From positions 554,378 through 618,377 of the forward strand of contig CAWCPZ010000010.1 in NCBI GenBank assembly GCA_963797635.1: a stretch of DNA of 64,000 nucleotides. Direction: 5' to 3'. Source of the stretch: JAOUEA01 sp963797635. Its GTDB lineage: Bacteria > Actinomycetota > UBA4738 > HRBIN12. Position 1 is the first letter of the stretch, and each line of letters begins with the position of its first letter. Shown here one piece after another: positions 1 through 8,530 of this stretch. The notes under the pieces were generated by a model. It was not told where the DNA came from. It saw only the letters and a list, made by a program, of their open reading frames with translations, and did no database searches. A program made the translations under genes and the position numbers.

Positions 1-85
1 CGTGGAAGCTCAGGTCGTCGACGCCGCGCGCGCTGCCGTAGCGCTTCGTGAGGTGATCGGCGCGCACGACGTCGGGGGTCGCCAT
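1..85 (-). CDS. ABC transporter ATP-binding protein (5' end only)
   Basis: Only the first 28 codons lie in the window; the gene continues off the left edge. Reading leftward from the ATG at 85 gives an N-terminus with the block DHLTKRYGSARGVDDLSF, the standard beginning of an ABC-type nucleotide-binding domain (the A-loop tyrosine of 'LTKRYG' followed by the strand before Walker A). Walker A itself is outside the window, so substrate and direction of transport cannot be stated. It is divergent from the GcvT-like gene at 190, and the 104 bp between them must hold both start regions. Confidence 0.7.
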   Translation of the reverse strand, partial: MATPDVVRADHLTKRYGSARGVDDLSFH

Positions 86-189
86 CGAGCGAACGCTACT
101 GCATCTGGCGGACGATCACGATGCTGGTTTCCGCCGTGGTCGCACGCTAGGCTTCGGGCGTCCACCGGCCAACCCTGGAGCAGCCCGAC

Positions 190-1309
190 GTGGAACCGAT
201 CGATCTGACGACCCTGTCCTCCGACGTGCGGCGCGGGCCGCTGTTCGAGCGGCAGCGCGCGATGGGCGCCACCTTCTACGAGGACTACGGACGGCTGTGG
301 GCGGCCTCCTTCGGTGACCTCGATCGCGAGTACGCCGCGATCCGCACCGGGGCGATGGTCTGGGACATCTCGCCGCTGTCGAAGTTCCACATGGTGGGAC
401 CGCAGGTCCGCGAAGCGCTCGAGCGGCTCACGTCCCGACCGATCTCCGGCGAGGAGCCGGGCCAGGTCCGGTATCTGGTGATCCTCGACGAGGCCGGGCA
501 CATCGTGGACGAGGGGACGCGCTACCTGATCGGCCCCGACGAGGCCTGGTACGTGGGCAACGAAGATCGACCGGCGCTGGTCGAGCACATCGCGGCGGCG
601 CTCGAAGGGTTCGACGTCACCACGACCAATCGCACGGATGAGGTGGCCGCCCTCGCGATCCAGGGCCCGGAGGCGTTCGATGTGCTGGCCCCACTGATCG
701 ACGTCGACCTCGCGTCGCTCGACTACTACCGGTGCCGGCCCGACGTGGCGGTGGCGGGGGTGCCGGCGATGATCTCGCGCACCGGCTTCTCCGGCGAACT
801 CGGGTACGAGCTGTTCGTCCCCGACGGCGTGGATCGGGTGTGGGACGGGCTCCTGGAGGCGGGGGCGACGCCGGTCGGGCTCGACGCCGTGGAGATGGCA
901 CGCGTCGAGGTCGGGTTCCTGGTGGCCGACGAGGACTACGTCTCGTTCGAGACCGATCCCTACGAGGTCGGGCTGGGGCGAGTTCATCGATCTGACCGGG
1001 CACGAGTTCGTCGGCAGGGAGGCTGCCCTCGCCGCCTCGCAGGACGAGCACCGGGAGCTCGTGACGCTGGTGTTCGACGAACCTGAGGTGCTGCCGACCC
1101 CCGGCCAGGTCACCCTCGACCGCCGCGTGGTGGGAGAGGTCCGCAGCGTGGAACGGTCGCCCCGGTTCGGGATGCTGGGCCTGGCGGTCCTCGACGCCGA
1201 CCTGGCCGTGGACGGCGCGTTCGTGGAGGTCGACGGCATCGCCGCGGTGGTGCGTCCTCGGCCCATCGACGACGGAGACCGGGCGCGGCGCACGCGGCCC
1301 GGCGGCTAG
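190..1309 (+). CDS. GcvT-family aminomethyltransferase-like protein (one frameshift)
   Basis: Folate-dependent aminomethyltransferase family (glycine cleavage T-protein/YgfZ/DMGDH C-terminal fold). The N-terminal part shows LDREYAAIRTGAMVWDIS and the mid-region SRTGFSGELGYELFVP, both typical of GcvT. The GTG start at 190 gives an N-terminus of normal length, about 372 aa after correction. The frame breaks at the GGGG run at 975-978: removing one G restores GLGEFIDLTGHEFVGREAA, the expected GcvT sequence, and the C-terminal domain then runs to 1309. The stop codon shares CTAG with the convergent FAD oxidoreductase. Because that neighbour is a DadA-like amine oxidase, a role in demethylating or degrading an N-methyl amine (sarcosine or dimethylglycine type) is more likely than the core glycine cleavage system; no gcvH or gcvP is nearby. 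The substrate is inferred. Confidence 0.8.
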
Positions 1310-2739
1310 GGGCCGAGGTTGTAGCCCAGGCGGCGCGGGAGCTTCGCCACGAAATCCACGAGCGGGTTCGGGTCTTCGCCGCGGTCCTCGAACTCGTCCT
1401 TGCGGCGGATCGCGTGGTTCGCGATGAGCGCTCCGGGGGAGCGGATCGGCTCGGGCGGGAACTTCATCGGACGCGCATCGACGATCGGCAGGTCGAGCAC
1501 GTCGTCGTATCGGCCGAGCGAACGGTTCGCCAGGATGCGACCGCCCAGGTGGGCGGGACCCACGCCGTTGCCCGTGTAGCCCATGCCGTAGTGCACGGTG
1601 CCGTGCTCGAGCGTGCCGAAGAACGGCAGGTGCGAGCCGGCGACGTCGATCGGACCGCCCCACCCCGCGTCGATCGGCACGTCGGCGAACGTGGGGAACA
1701 TCCGGTGCAGGTCGCGGGCCGCCACCTGCAGCGCCTGCTCGTCGTAGGCGAACCGCGGGCCGATGTGGCGGGCCAGGTTCGGCTGCATGCCGCCGATGCC
1801 GAACGCGATACGGCCGTCGGGCGTGGTGCGCAGGTAGTGCAGCGCGGCGCGGTAGTCGGACAATCCCATGCCGTCGGTCCAGCCGATCTCGGCGAGCTTC
1901 TCGGGCGCCGGTGCCGTCATCACGATGTAGCTGCCGCGCACCGTGATCGCGCGGCGGAACCGCTTCCAATGGCTGGCCCACGCGTTGAGGGCGATCACGC
2001 CGGCACCCGCGCGAACGGTGCCGCGGGGGGTCTCGGCGATCGCGGGCGACCCCGAGCCGAACCGGGTCACCGGGGTCTGCTCGTAGATGCGCACGCCCTG
2101 GTCCATCAGCACGCGTCGCAGGCCACGCGCCAGGCGCGCCGGCTGCACGCTGGCGCCGTACTTCGTGAAGACGCCGCCCTTGAACGTGGGCGAATCGACC
2201 ATGGCCCGGACCTCCTGGGGCCCCATGACCCTGAAGTCCTCGGCCAGGCCCAGGCGGTCGGCGGTGATGACGAGATCGCCCCAGGACCCCACCTGCGCGT
2301 CGGAGGCCGCCGCGTTGAGGTCGCCGTCGTTCGCGAACCATGCGTCGACGTCGTGCTCGTCGCAGAAGGCGCTGATCGCCTGCACGCTCTCCTCGCCCGC
2401 TTCACAGAGCGAGATCGCGGCTTTGTCACCGAACTCCGAGACCAGTCGCGGCAGGTCGCCCCAGTAGCTGTTCACGAACCCGCCGTTGCGGCCGCTGGGC
2501 CCGCCGCCGCAGATGTCCTGCTCCAGGATCACGACGTCGGTGCCGGGGTCGAGCTGCTTCAGGTGGAACGCGGTCCACATCCCGGTGTAGCCGCCGCCCA
2601 GGATCACGACGTCGGCCGTGGTGTCCTCGGTGAGCGCGGGCGAAGGTTCGCCGGCGAACTCTGGTCGCGCGAGCGCTTCGGTGAGCCACCAGCTCCGGCC
2701 GGCGTCGGGCGGGATCGGGATCGTCGCGGTGTCAGCCAT
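1306..2739 (-). CDS. FAD-dependent oxidoreductase, DadA/glycine oxidase family
   Basis: 478 aa. The Rossmann FAD-binding motif VVILGGGYTGMWTAFHL lies near residue 44, followed by EQDICGGGPSGRNGG, as in gamma-glutamylputrescine oxidase and related DAO-superfamily enzymes that oxidise secondary or primary amines. The start at 2739 (MADTATIPIP) was chosen over an upstream in-frame ATG at 2847 because the extra 36 residues are Arg-rich and run into the shared promoter region. The C-terminus ends tail-to-tail with the GcvT-like gene (stops overlap by 3 bases). Oxidase plus folate-dependent aminomethyltransferase is a known pairing in methylamine-type catabolism. The gene is divergent from ilvD, with 212 bp between the two starts. 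Confidence 0.82.
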   Translation of the reverse strand: MADTATIPIPPDAGRSWWLTEALARPEFAGEPSPALTEDTTADVVILGGGYTGMWTAFHLKQLDPGTDVVILEQDICGGGPSGRNGGFVNSYWGDLPRLVSEFGDKAAISLCEAGEESVQAISAFCDEHDVDAWFANDGDLNAAASDAQVGSWGDLVITADRLGLAEDFRVMGPQEVRAMVDSPTFKGGVFTKYGASVQPARLARGLRRVLMDQGVRIYEQTPVTRFGSGSPAIAETPRGTVRAGAGVIALNAWASHWKRFRRAITVRGSYIVMTAPAPEKLAEIGWTDGMGLSDYRAALHYLRTTPDGRIAFGIGGMQPNLARHIGPRFAYDEQALQVAARDLHRMFPTFADVPIDAGWGGPIDVAGSHLPFFGTLEHGTVHYGMGYTGNGVGPAHLGGRILANRSLGRYDDVLDLPIVDARPMKFPPEPIRSPGALIANHAIRRKDEFEDRGEDPNPLVDFVAKLPRRLGYNLGP

Positions 2740-2951
2740 GCAGGACCCTAGGGTACCGATACCGAAAGCGCGATGCGGTTCGTCGGAGCGGTCGAGCGGT
2801 CCACGCTCATGCCGGAACCGGTATCGATGTGGAGTCCCCGAAGCCATCTGCCTCGTGGATATCGGTTCCGGTATCGGTCCGCCCCAGGGTCAGGCCCGGG
2901 CTGGCGTTGCTACCGTGAGGTCCCCATCCCATCCGCCGAGGAGGCTCCACG
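2740..2951. promoter_or_regulatory. divergent promoter region with three GGTATCG-type boxes
   Basis: Intergenic stretch between the oxidoreductase (leftward) and ilvD (rightward). It contains three related short boxes: GGTACCGATACC at 2752-2763 (reverse of GGTATCGGTACC), CCGGAACCGGTATCGA at 2812-2827, and ATCGGTTCCGGTATCGG at 2861-2877. A strong Shine-Dalgarno GAGGAGG precedes the ilvD ATG. The repeated half-site spaced across a divergent promoter is what an operator array looks like, but no regulator is assigned. No clear -35/-10 pair was found. Confidence 0.4.
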
Positions 2952-4631
2952 ATGGCAGGCACCGATCGTCTCCGCAGTCGAGACGTCACCGAAGGTCCCG
3001 AGCGCGCCCCTGCCCGCGCCATGCTCCGCGCCGTCGGGTTCTCGGAAGAGGACTTCGGCAAGCCGCAGATCGCGGTGGCCTCCAGCTGGAACGAGGTCAC
3101 CCCCTGCAACTACCACCTGGACAAGCTCGCCGCGCTCGCGAAAGAAGGCGTGCGTCAGGGCGAGGCGGTGCCCGTCGAGTTCACCACGATCGCGGTCTCC
3201 GACGGCATCGCGATGGGCCATGAAGGCATGAAGGCCAGCCTGATGAGCCGCGACCTGATCGCCGATTCGGTCGAGCTGGTGATGCACGCGGAGCGGTTCG
3301 ACGGGTTGGTGGGCATCGCGGGCTGCGACAAGTCCGAGCCCGGCATGTTGATGGCCATGGCCCGCATGAACCAGCACGCCGTGTACCTGTACGGCGGCAC
3401 GATCCTTCCGGGCACCTACCAGGGCAAGGACATCACGATCCAGGATGTCTTCGAGGCCGTGGGGGCGCACGCGAAGGGCACGATCGACGATGCCGAACTC
3501 CACGCGGTCGAGCGCGCCGCCTGCCCCACGACGGGGTCGTGCGCGGGGATGTACACCGCCAACACGATGGCGGCCGTCGGCGAGGCGATCGGGATGTCCC
3601 TGCCCGGGAGCGCGTCGCCGCCCGCGGTCGACTACCGGCGCGAGGTGTTCGCGCGCGAGAGCGGGATCCGGGCCGCCCAGCTCGTGCTCGAAGGTGGCCC
3701 GCGTCCGCGCGACATCATGACCAAGGAGGCGTTCGAGAACGCCATCGCGGTCGTGATGGCGGTGGCCGGCTCCACCAACGCCGTGCTGCACCTGCTGGCG
3801 ATCGCGCGGGAGGCGCACGTCGACCTGCAGCTCGACGACTTCGACCGGATCGGACGCACCGTGCCCCACCTGGTCGACGTGCGACCTGCCGGCCGGTTCG
3901 TGATGAGCGACATCGACCGTGTGGGCGGCGTGCAGGTCGTCATCAAGGAACTGCTCGAGGCCGGTCACCTGCACGGCGACTGCATGACCGTCACCGGCAA
4001 GACCCTGGCCGAGAACGTGGCCGCGATGGACATCGCCGAACCTGACGGCGTGATCGTGCATCCGCCGTCGGATCCGATCCACCCGTGGGGCGGGCTCGCG
4101 ATCCTGCGCGGCAACCTCGCGCCCGACGGCGCGGTGTTGAAGGCCGCGGGCGCCGAGGAGCTGGTGTTCGAGGGGACGGCGAGGCCGTTCGACTCCGAGA
4201 AGGAGGCGTTCGACGCCCTGACGTCCGGCGCGATCGTCGCCGGCGACGTCATGGTGATCCGCTACGAGGGACCGAAGGGCTCGCCCGGCATGCCGGAGAT
4301 GCTCGCGGTGACCGCGGCCGTCGCCGGCGCCGGCCTGGGCAAGGAGGTGGCCCTGATCACCGACGGCCGCTTCAGCGGCGCCACGAAGGGGTTCAGCGTG
4401 GGCCACATCGCCCCCGAGGCGTTCGTGGGTGGGCCGATCGCGCTCGTGCACGAGGGCGACCGCATCCGGCTCGATGCCGACGGACGTTCGCTCGAACTGC
4501 TCGTCGACGAGGCCGAACTCGACCGCCGCCGCGCGGACTGGAAGCAGCCCGAGTACCGCTACACCCAGGGGGCGCTCGCGAAGTACGCGCGCACGGTGGG
4601 CAGCGCCGATCACGGCGCGGTGACCTGGTAA
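2952..4631 (+). CDS. ilvD: dihydroxy-acid dehydratase
   Basis: 559 aa, the normal length for IlvD. It catalyses dehydration of 2,3-dihydroxy-isovalerate and 2,3-dihydroxy-3-methylvalerate to the 2-oxo acids, the penultimate step of valine and isoleucine synthesis and a step shared with leucine supply. The Fe-S cysteine blocks are visible: GCDKSEPGMLMAMAR and CPTTGSCAGMYTANTMA. The C-terminal GRFSGATKGFSVGHIAPEA block is also conserved. The start is supported by GAGGAGG 8 bases upstream. It stands apart from the ilvBNC-leuAB-cimA operon at 15-23 kb, so its control may differ. The frame is intact. Confidence 0.95.
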   Translation: MAGTDRLRSRDVTEGPERAPARAMLRAVGFSEEDFGKPQIAVASSWNEVTPCNYHLDKLAALAKEGVRQGEAVPVEFTTIAVSDGIAMGHEGMKASLMSRDLIADSVELVMHAERFDGLVGIAGCDKSEPGMLMAMARMNQHAVYLYGGTILPGTYQGKDITIQDVFEAVGAHAKGTIDDAELHAVERAACPTTGSCAGMYTANTMAAVGEAIGMSLPGSASPPAVDYRREVFARESGIRAAQLVLEGGPRPRDIMTKEAFENAIAVVMAVAGSTNAVLHLLAIAREAHVDLQLDDFDRIGRTVPHLVDVRPAGRFVMSDIDRVGGVQVVIKELLEAGHLHGDCMTVTGKTLAENVAAMDIAEPDGVIVHPPSDPIHPWGGLAILRGNLAPDGAVLKAAGAEELVFEGTARPFDSEKEAFDALTSGAIVAGDVMVIRYEGPKGSPGMPEMLAVTAAVAGAGLGKEVALITDGRFSGATKGFSVGHIAPEAFVGGPIALVHEGDRIRLDADGRSLELLVDEAELDRRRADWKQPEYRYTQGALAKYARTVGSADHGAVTW

Positions 4632-4706
4632 CTCGCCAGGGGAGCCTGGTCCCAGAACGCCGTCTCTGTACCCCGAAACACCAGGGACCCGCCGCGCCCT
4701 GTTGTG

Positions 4707-4742
4707 TGTACCTTGACGGGTACGTAACCGATAGGGTACATT
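4707..4742 (+). promoter_or_regulatory. promoter and operator of the ArsR/SRPBCC pair; predicted leaderless mRNA
   Basis: A TTGACG -35 box (4713-4718) and TACATT -10 box (4737-4742) are separated by 18 bases. The predicted transcription start is 4749, which is exactly the A of the ArsR ATG, so the message is probably leaderless; there is no Shine-Dalgarno. The inverted repeat TGTACC (4707-4712)/GGTACA (4735-4740) brackets the promoter, and an inner GTACC/GGTAC pair (4708-4712/4719-4723) overlaps the -35 box. This is a natural site for autorepression by the ArsR protein. Confidence 0.55.
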
Positions 4743-4748
4743 CACCGA

Positions 4749-5078
4749 ATGGATGCGGTGATGCACGCGTTGTCGGATGCCAGTCGACGCACGGTGCTGG
4801 AAGCCCTCGGGCAGGGTGATGCCACGGCGGGCCAGCTGGCGGCCTTGCTGCCCATCGCTCGCCCGGGCGTCTCTCGCCATCTGCGGGTGCTTCGCGAGGC
4901 CGGGTTGGTGGAGGTGCGCCGAGAGGCGCAACGGCGTGTCTACCGCCTGCGGCCTGAGCCGCTCGCCGAACTCGACGATTGGCTGGGGCGCTATCGATCG
5001 CTGTGGGACGCGCGCCTCGATGCGCTGCACACCGAGGTCGCCCGAGGGAAACGAGAGCGGAGGAGGAGCTCGACATGA
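4749..5078 (+). CDS. ArsR-family winged-helix regulator
   Basis: 109 aa. The pattern LSDASRRTVLEALGQGDATA, then ARPGVSRHLRVLREAGLVEV, then a beta-wing RREAQRRVYRLRP is the standard ArsR/SmtB winged helix. There are no metal-binding cysteines (no CVC motif), so it belongs to the metal-independent group that is typically coupled to an SRPBCC/AHSA1 gene. The stop overlaps the next start (ATGA at 5075-5078), implying translational coupling. The promoter immediately upstream contains a dyad that it probably binds. The ligand is unknown. Confidence 0.9.
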   Translation: MDAVMHALSDASRRTVLEALGQGDATAGQLAALLPIARPGVSRHLRVLREAGLVEVRREAQRRVYRLRPEPLAELDDWLGRYRSLWDARLDALHTEVARGKRERRRSST

Positions 5079-5593
5079 TGTCCGAGAGAACGGGATCCAT
5101 CCGCCCGATGGGTTCGCTGCGAACCACGGAGGGCAAGGCCGTCGTGCGCATGGAAGATCGCTTCCGGACCGACGTCGACGACATGTGGTCGGCGATCACC
5201 GAGCCGGAGCGGTTGGCGCGTTGGATCGCGCAGGTGGACGGCGATCTCCGGCTGGGCGGCGTGTTCCGAGCGAGCTTCACCAGCGGGTGGGAGGGTCAAG
5301 GGCGGGTGGACCTGTGCGAACCCCCTCGGCGGCTGCTGCTCACCATGTCCCCGGACTCGGACGAGCAGACCGTCATCGAGGTCGAACTCGTTCCTGATGG
5401 TGCCATGACCGGTCTGGTGGTGGAGGAGCGTGGCCTCCCGCTGGGAGAGGCTGCCGTGCACGGTGCGGGATGGCAGGCCCATGTCGAGGATCTCGCCGCG
5501 CATCTCGCCGGCCGGCCGAGGGGCGACTGGCGGACGCGATGGAACGAGCTGACGCCGATGTACCGCGAGCAGGAACGCGAGCTCACGAGCTAA
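5075..5593 (+). CDS. SRPBCC (AHSA1-like) domain protein
   Basis: 172 aa. The START/Bet v 1-like fold is indicated by MEDRFRTDVDDMWSAITEPE near the N-terminus, WIAQVDGDLRLGGVFRASF, and a C-terminal helix with AGWQAHVEDLAAHL. Such proteins bind hydrophobic ligands in a cavity and commonly form two-gene operons with ArsR-type repressors, as here. The start at 5075 uses the ATGA overlap; two consecutive ATGs (5075 and 5078) are possible and differ by one residue. No catalytic motif is evident and the ligand cannot be predicted. Confidence 0.85.
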   Translation: MMSERTGSIRPMGSLRTTEGKAVVRMEDRFRTDVDDMWSAITEPERLARWIAQVDGDLRLGGVFRASFTSGWEGQGRVDLCEPPRRLLLTMSPDSDEQTVIEVELVPDGAMTGLVVEERGLPLGEAAVHGAGWQAHVEDLAAHLAGRPRGDWRTRWNELTPMYREQERELTS

Positions 5594-5686
5594 CTCGGCT
5601 GGGGCCGCCCGAGGGCCGTGTGTACACTGCCGCCTTCACCGCTTGATCGGTCTACTCGTACAGGAAGAGCCGCAGGTTTCGAGTCC

Positions 5687-6934
5687 ATGAGCGTCCATCC
5701 GACGATCACGTCGCCCGCCGCGCTGCAGTGCCGCATCTGCGGCCAGCAGTACCCGGTGGAACCGCTCACGATCTGCGAGGAATGCTTCGGACCGCTCGAA
5801 CCGGCCTACGACCTGCAGTCGGTCGACGGCATGGACTTCCGCAAGCAGGCCGAAGCGGGGCCCGCCACGCTGTGGCGCTACGAGTCGCTGTTGCCCGGTG
5901 GTCCGGGCATCGAGCGGATCGACCTGGGCGCCGGGTTCACGCCGCTGCGCCGTGCCGACAACCTGGCGAAGGCGATCGGCATGACGGGCACGCTCTGGAT
6001 CAAGGACGACAGCGTCAACCCGTCGAACTCGTTCAAGGACCGCGTGGTGAGCGTGGCCACCACGATGGCGCGCGCGTTCGGCTACGAGGCCATCAGCTGC
6101 GCCTCCACCGGCAACCTGGCGAACGCCACCGCCGCCCACGCCGCGAAGGCGGGCATGCCCTGCTACGTGTTCGTGCCCGAGGACCTGGAGCGCGCGAAGA
6201 TCCTGGCCACCGAGGCGTACGGCGCGAAGGTCGTCGCGGTCAAGGGCAACTACGACGAGGTGAACCGCCTGTGCAGCGAGGTCGCCGAGGCGCTGCCGTG
6301 GGCGTTCATCAACGTGAACATGCGTCCCTACTACGCGGAGGGGTCGAAGTCGCTCGGGTTCGAGACGGCGGAGCAGCTCGGCTGGCGCCTGCCCGACCAC
6401 GTCGTGGTGCCCATCGCCTCTGGGGCCCTGCTCACGAAGATCCATCGCGCCTTCAGCGAGCTGATCGCGATCGGCGCGGTCGACGAGAAGCCCTACCGGG
6501 TCAGCGGCGCCCAGCCCGAAGGCTGCCGGCCCGTGGCCCAGGCGTTCCTGGACGGCGCCGAGGAGGTCACGCCGGTGAAGCCGGACACGATCGCGAGGTC
6601 GCTCGCGATCGGGGCGCCCGCCGACGGCTACTTCGCGCTGAAGGTGGCGCGCGCCACCGGCGGGCACATCGAGTGGTGCACCGAGCAGGAGATCCGGGAA
6701 GGGATCCAGCTGCTGGCCTCCACCGAGGGCGTGTTCACCGAGACCGCGGGCGGGGTCACGATCGCCAACCTCAAGCGCATGGCGGAGCAGGGCATCATCA
6801 AGCCCGGCGAAGAGGTCGTCGCCTACGTCACCGGCAACGGCTACAAGACCATCGAGGCCCTCGAAGGCTTCCTCGAGCCCACCTACAGCGTGGCGCCCGA
6901 CCTCGACGAGTTCCTCGCCGTGCTCGGCGCCTGA
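5687..6934 (+). CDS. thrC: threonine synthase
   Basis: 415 aa. PLP enzyme converting O-phospho-homoserine to threonine. The N-terminal zinc-ribbon-like segment has CRICG and CEECFG, typical of the long actinobacterial/plant-like ThrC. The PLP lysine lies in NSFKDR (Lys about 117), and the phosphate-binding segment SCASTGNLANATAAHAAKAG follows. The start at 5687 (MSVHPTI) was preferred to an in-frame ATG at 5618 because residues before it have no family counterpart. No homoserine kinase or dehydrogenase is adjacent. The 93 bp before the gene contain an AGGAAG stretch but no recognisable riboswitch core. Confidence 0.92.
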   Translation: MSVHPTITSPAALQCRICGQQYPVEPLTICEECFGPLEPAYDLQSVDGMDFRKQAEAGPATLWRYESLLPGGPGIERIDLGAGFTPLRRADNLAKAIGMTGTLWIKDDSVNPSNSFKDRVVSVATTMARAFGYEAISCASTGNLANATAAHAAKAGMPCYVFVPEDLERAKILATEAYGAKVVAVKGNYDEVNRLCSEVAEALPWAFINVNMRPYYAEGSKSLGFETAEQLGWRLPDHVVVPIASGALLTKIHRAFSELIAIGAVDEKPYRVSGAQPEGCRPVAQAFLDGAEEVTPVKPDTIARSLAIGAPADGYFALKVARATGGHIEWCTEQEIREGIQLLASTEGVFTETAGGVTIANLKRMAEQGIIKPGEEVVAYVTGNGYKTIEALEGFLEPTYSVAPDLDEFLAVLGA

Positions 6935-6949
6935 CCTTCGCCTTCGCCG

Positions 6950-7417
6950 CTACGGCTCGATGTGGAAGATGAAGGCGTACTGCTCGCCGCCGTGCCGCGC
7001 CTTGATGTCCATCGTGCCGCGAGCGTTGCGGTACGCGGCCCGCCCGCCGGTGATCGCCAGCGTCGAGTCGCGGTCGTCGTAGAACGGACCTTCGACGGTG
7101 ATGGCGCCGTCCGGCAGGAACGTGATCCACCGGCACTCCCAGCTGGCCTCGCCGTGGTCGATGCGGATGCACACGCCCTGGTCGCGACCCACCTTCTTCT
7201 TGTTCTCGAAGTTGTAGACCGTGTTGTGGAACGTGAGGATGTCGCCGGTCGAATCACCCGACTTGCCCACGTCGACCACCTTGTCCGTGGTGGGCCGTTC
7301 CACCACCTTCACCGTGATGGGCTCGGTGACGTCCTTCGGCTCGCTCGCGGCCGAGACCAGCGTCGCGATCAGTGCGATGACGACGAACGACGCCATCAGT
7401 GTGACGACCTTGCGCAT
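6950..7417 (-). CDS. secreted allene-oxide-cyclase/dirigent-like barrel protein
   Basis: 155 aa with a clear signal peptide (MRKVVTLMASFVVIALIATL then VSAASE). The mature part carries GDILTFHNTVYNFENKKKVG, a CIRIDHGEASWECRWITFLP segment and LAITGGRAAYRNARGTMD. This order (late C...C pair, F-LPDG, AITGG-Y--ARG) is the signature of the AOC-barrel/dirigent-like family seen as small secreted proteins in actinobacteria. The biochemical role is unknown. The start at 7417 is favoured because it gives a signal peptide; GGGAGGGG lies upstream on the minus strand. Confidence 0.75.
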   Translation of the reverse strand: MRKVVTLMASFVVIALIATLVSAASEPKDVTEPITVKVVERPTTDKVVDVGKSGDSTGDILTFHNTVYNFENKKKVGRDQGVCIRIDHGEASWECRWITFLPDGAITVEGPFYDDRDSTLAITGGRAAYRNARGTMDIKARHGGEQYAFIFHIEP

Positions 7418-7487
7418 GGTGATCCCCTCCCTGAGTCCCTGCGCGGATGTCCGGAGCTTATGCCGCGGGTCCACCGCAAGGGAAGGG

Positions 7488-8402
7488 CTACCGAACCGGT
7501 GCCGACGCCGTGGCGAGCCAGTCCTCGAACGCCTCGTCGGCGGCGTTCTGCAGCAGGCGCGAGAAGTGGGTGTCGGCATACGCGACGTAGTCGACGTCCA
7601 AGGTGGAGATCCCCTGTTGGACCACGCCCCACATCGCCTCTCGGAAGTCGGACATCACCCGCATCAGCGCGAGGCGCGCGCGATGCACGTCGTTCACCGA
7701 CCCGAAGTACAACGAGAGCAGCGTCTCCTGCGCCTGCGGCGTGAGGCCGTTGTTCACGGCGAGGTTCCCCAGGTCGAAGAACGGATCGCCCATCCCCGCG
7801 TACTCGTAGTCGACGATCCACACGTGGTCGCCGTCCAAGAGGAAGTTGGCGTTCAGCAGGTCGTTGTGGCACGTGGCCGGTGTCATGGGTGCGGCGTCGA
7901 ACGATGCTTCGATGCGAGCGGCGACCTCGTGCGCGTCGTCGTAGGCGCCGGGGATCTTCACGCCTCGATCCGACGCGATCCTGCGATAGCTCTCCACCAA
8001 CCGGAACACCGGGAACTCCGAACTGATGGGCGGACACGAATGGAACGCCCGGAGCGAACCCACGACCGACGCGAGCACCGTTTCGCGCTGCAGGTCGGCC
8101 TCCGGGATCGAGGTCCCCGCGACGAACCGGGTGACCAGACAGCTGAGGTTCGGGAGCCACGCGTAGATCTCCGGGCCCACGCCGGCCGCCGCCGCGGCGC
8201 GACCGGCTTCGCATTCGGCCTCCCGGTCGATGCCCAGCAACTCCGTGTCGCGACCGGCCAGGCGCAGCACGAACGCTTCGTCGTCGGCTTCGACCAGATA
8301 GTTGTGGTTCGTGATCCCGGCCGTGATCGGCGTGATGCCGATGTGGCGCCCTTCCCACCCCGGGACGGCCTTGACGGCAACATCCAGGCGGGGATCGGAC
8401 AT
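7488..8402 (-). CDS. choline/aminoglycoside-kinase-like phosphotransferase
   Basis: About 304 aa. Protein-kinase-like fold of the APH/choline kinase family: a nucleotide-binding N-lobe GITNHNYLVEADDEAFVLRL, the catalytic loop CHNDLLNANFLLDGD (HxDxxxxN) and metal-binding IVDYEYAGMGDPFFDLGNLA. The YEYA-GDP-FDLGN form is closest to choline/ethanolamine or thiamine kinases, so a small amino-alcohol substrate is likely but not shown. Starts at 8402 (MSDPRL) and 8411 are both possible; 8402 was taken. No pathway partners are adjacent. Confidence 0.82.
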   Translation of the reverse strand: MSDPRLDVAVKAVPGWEGRHIGITPITAGITNHNYLVEADDEAFVLRLAGRDTELLGIDREAECEAGRAAAAAGVGPEIYAWLPNLSCLVTRFVAGTSIPEADLQRETVLASVVGSLRAFHSCPPISSEFPVFRLVESYRRIASDRGVKIPGAYDDAHEVAARIEASFDAAPMTPATCHNDLLNANFLLDGDHVWIVDYEYAGMGDPFFDLGNLAVNNGLTPQAQETLLSLYFGSVNDVHRARLALMRVMSDFREAMWGVVQQGISTLDVDYVAYADTHFSRLLQNAADEAFEDWLATASAPVR

Positions 8403-8530
8403 GGGTTCCATCGCGGGGGACCGTACGCGCATCCCTGAGCGAGGGTCAAACGCGCAGGAGGGAGCCACCACCCCCGTCTCCGGTGCTGGCCTCCTCGACC
8501 CGGCCCCTCCGCTCTGCCATCGTCGAGCCG

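Noticed and set aside
2910..5030. 706-aa antisense frame over ilvD
   Set aside because: Arg/His-rich shadow of high-GC coding DNA; ilvD is unmistakable on the other strand.
5594..5686. Possible riboswitch upstream of thrC
   Set aside because: No conserved core of SAM, THF or other known classes and no convincing alternative hairpins could be traced.
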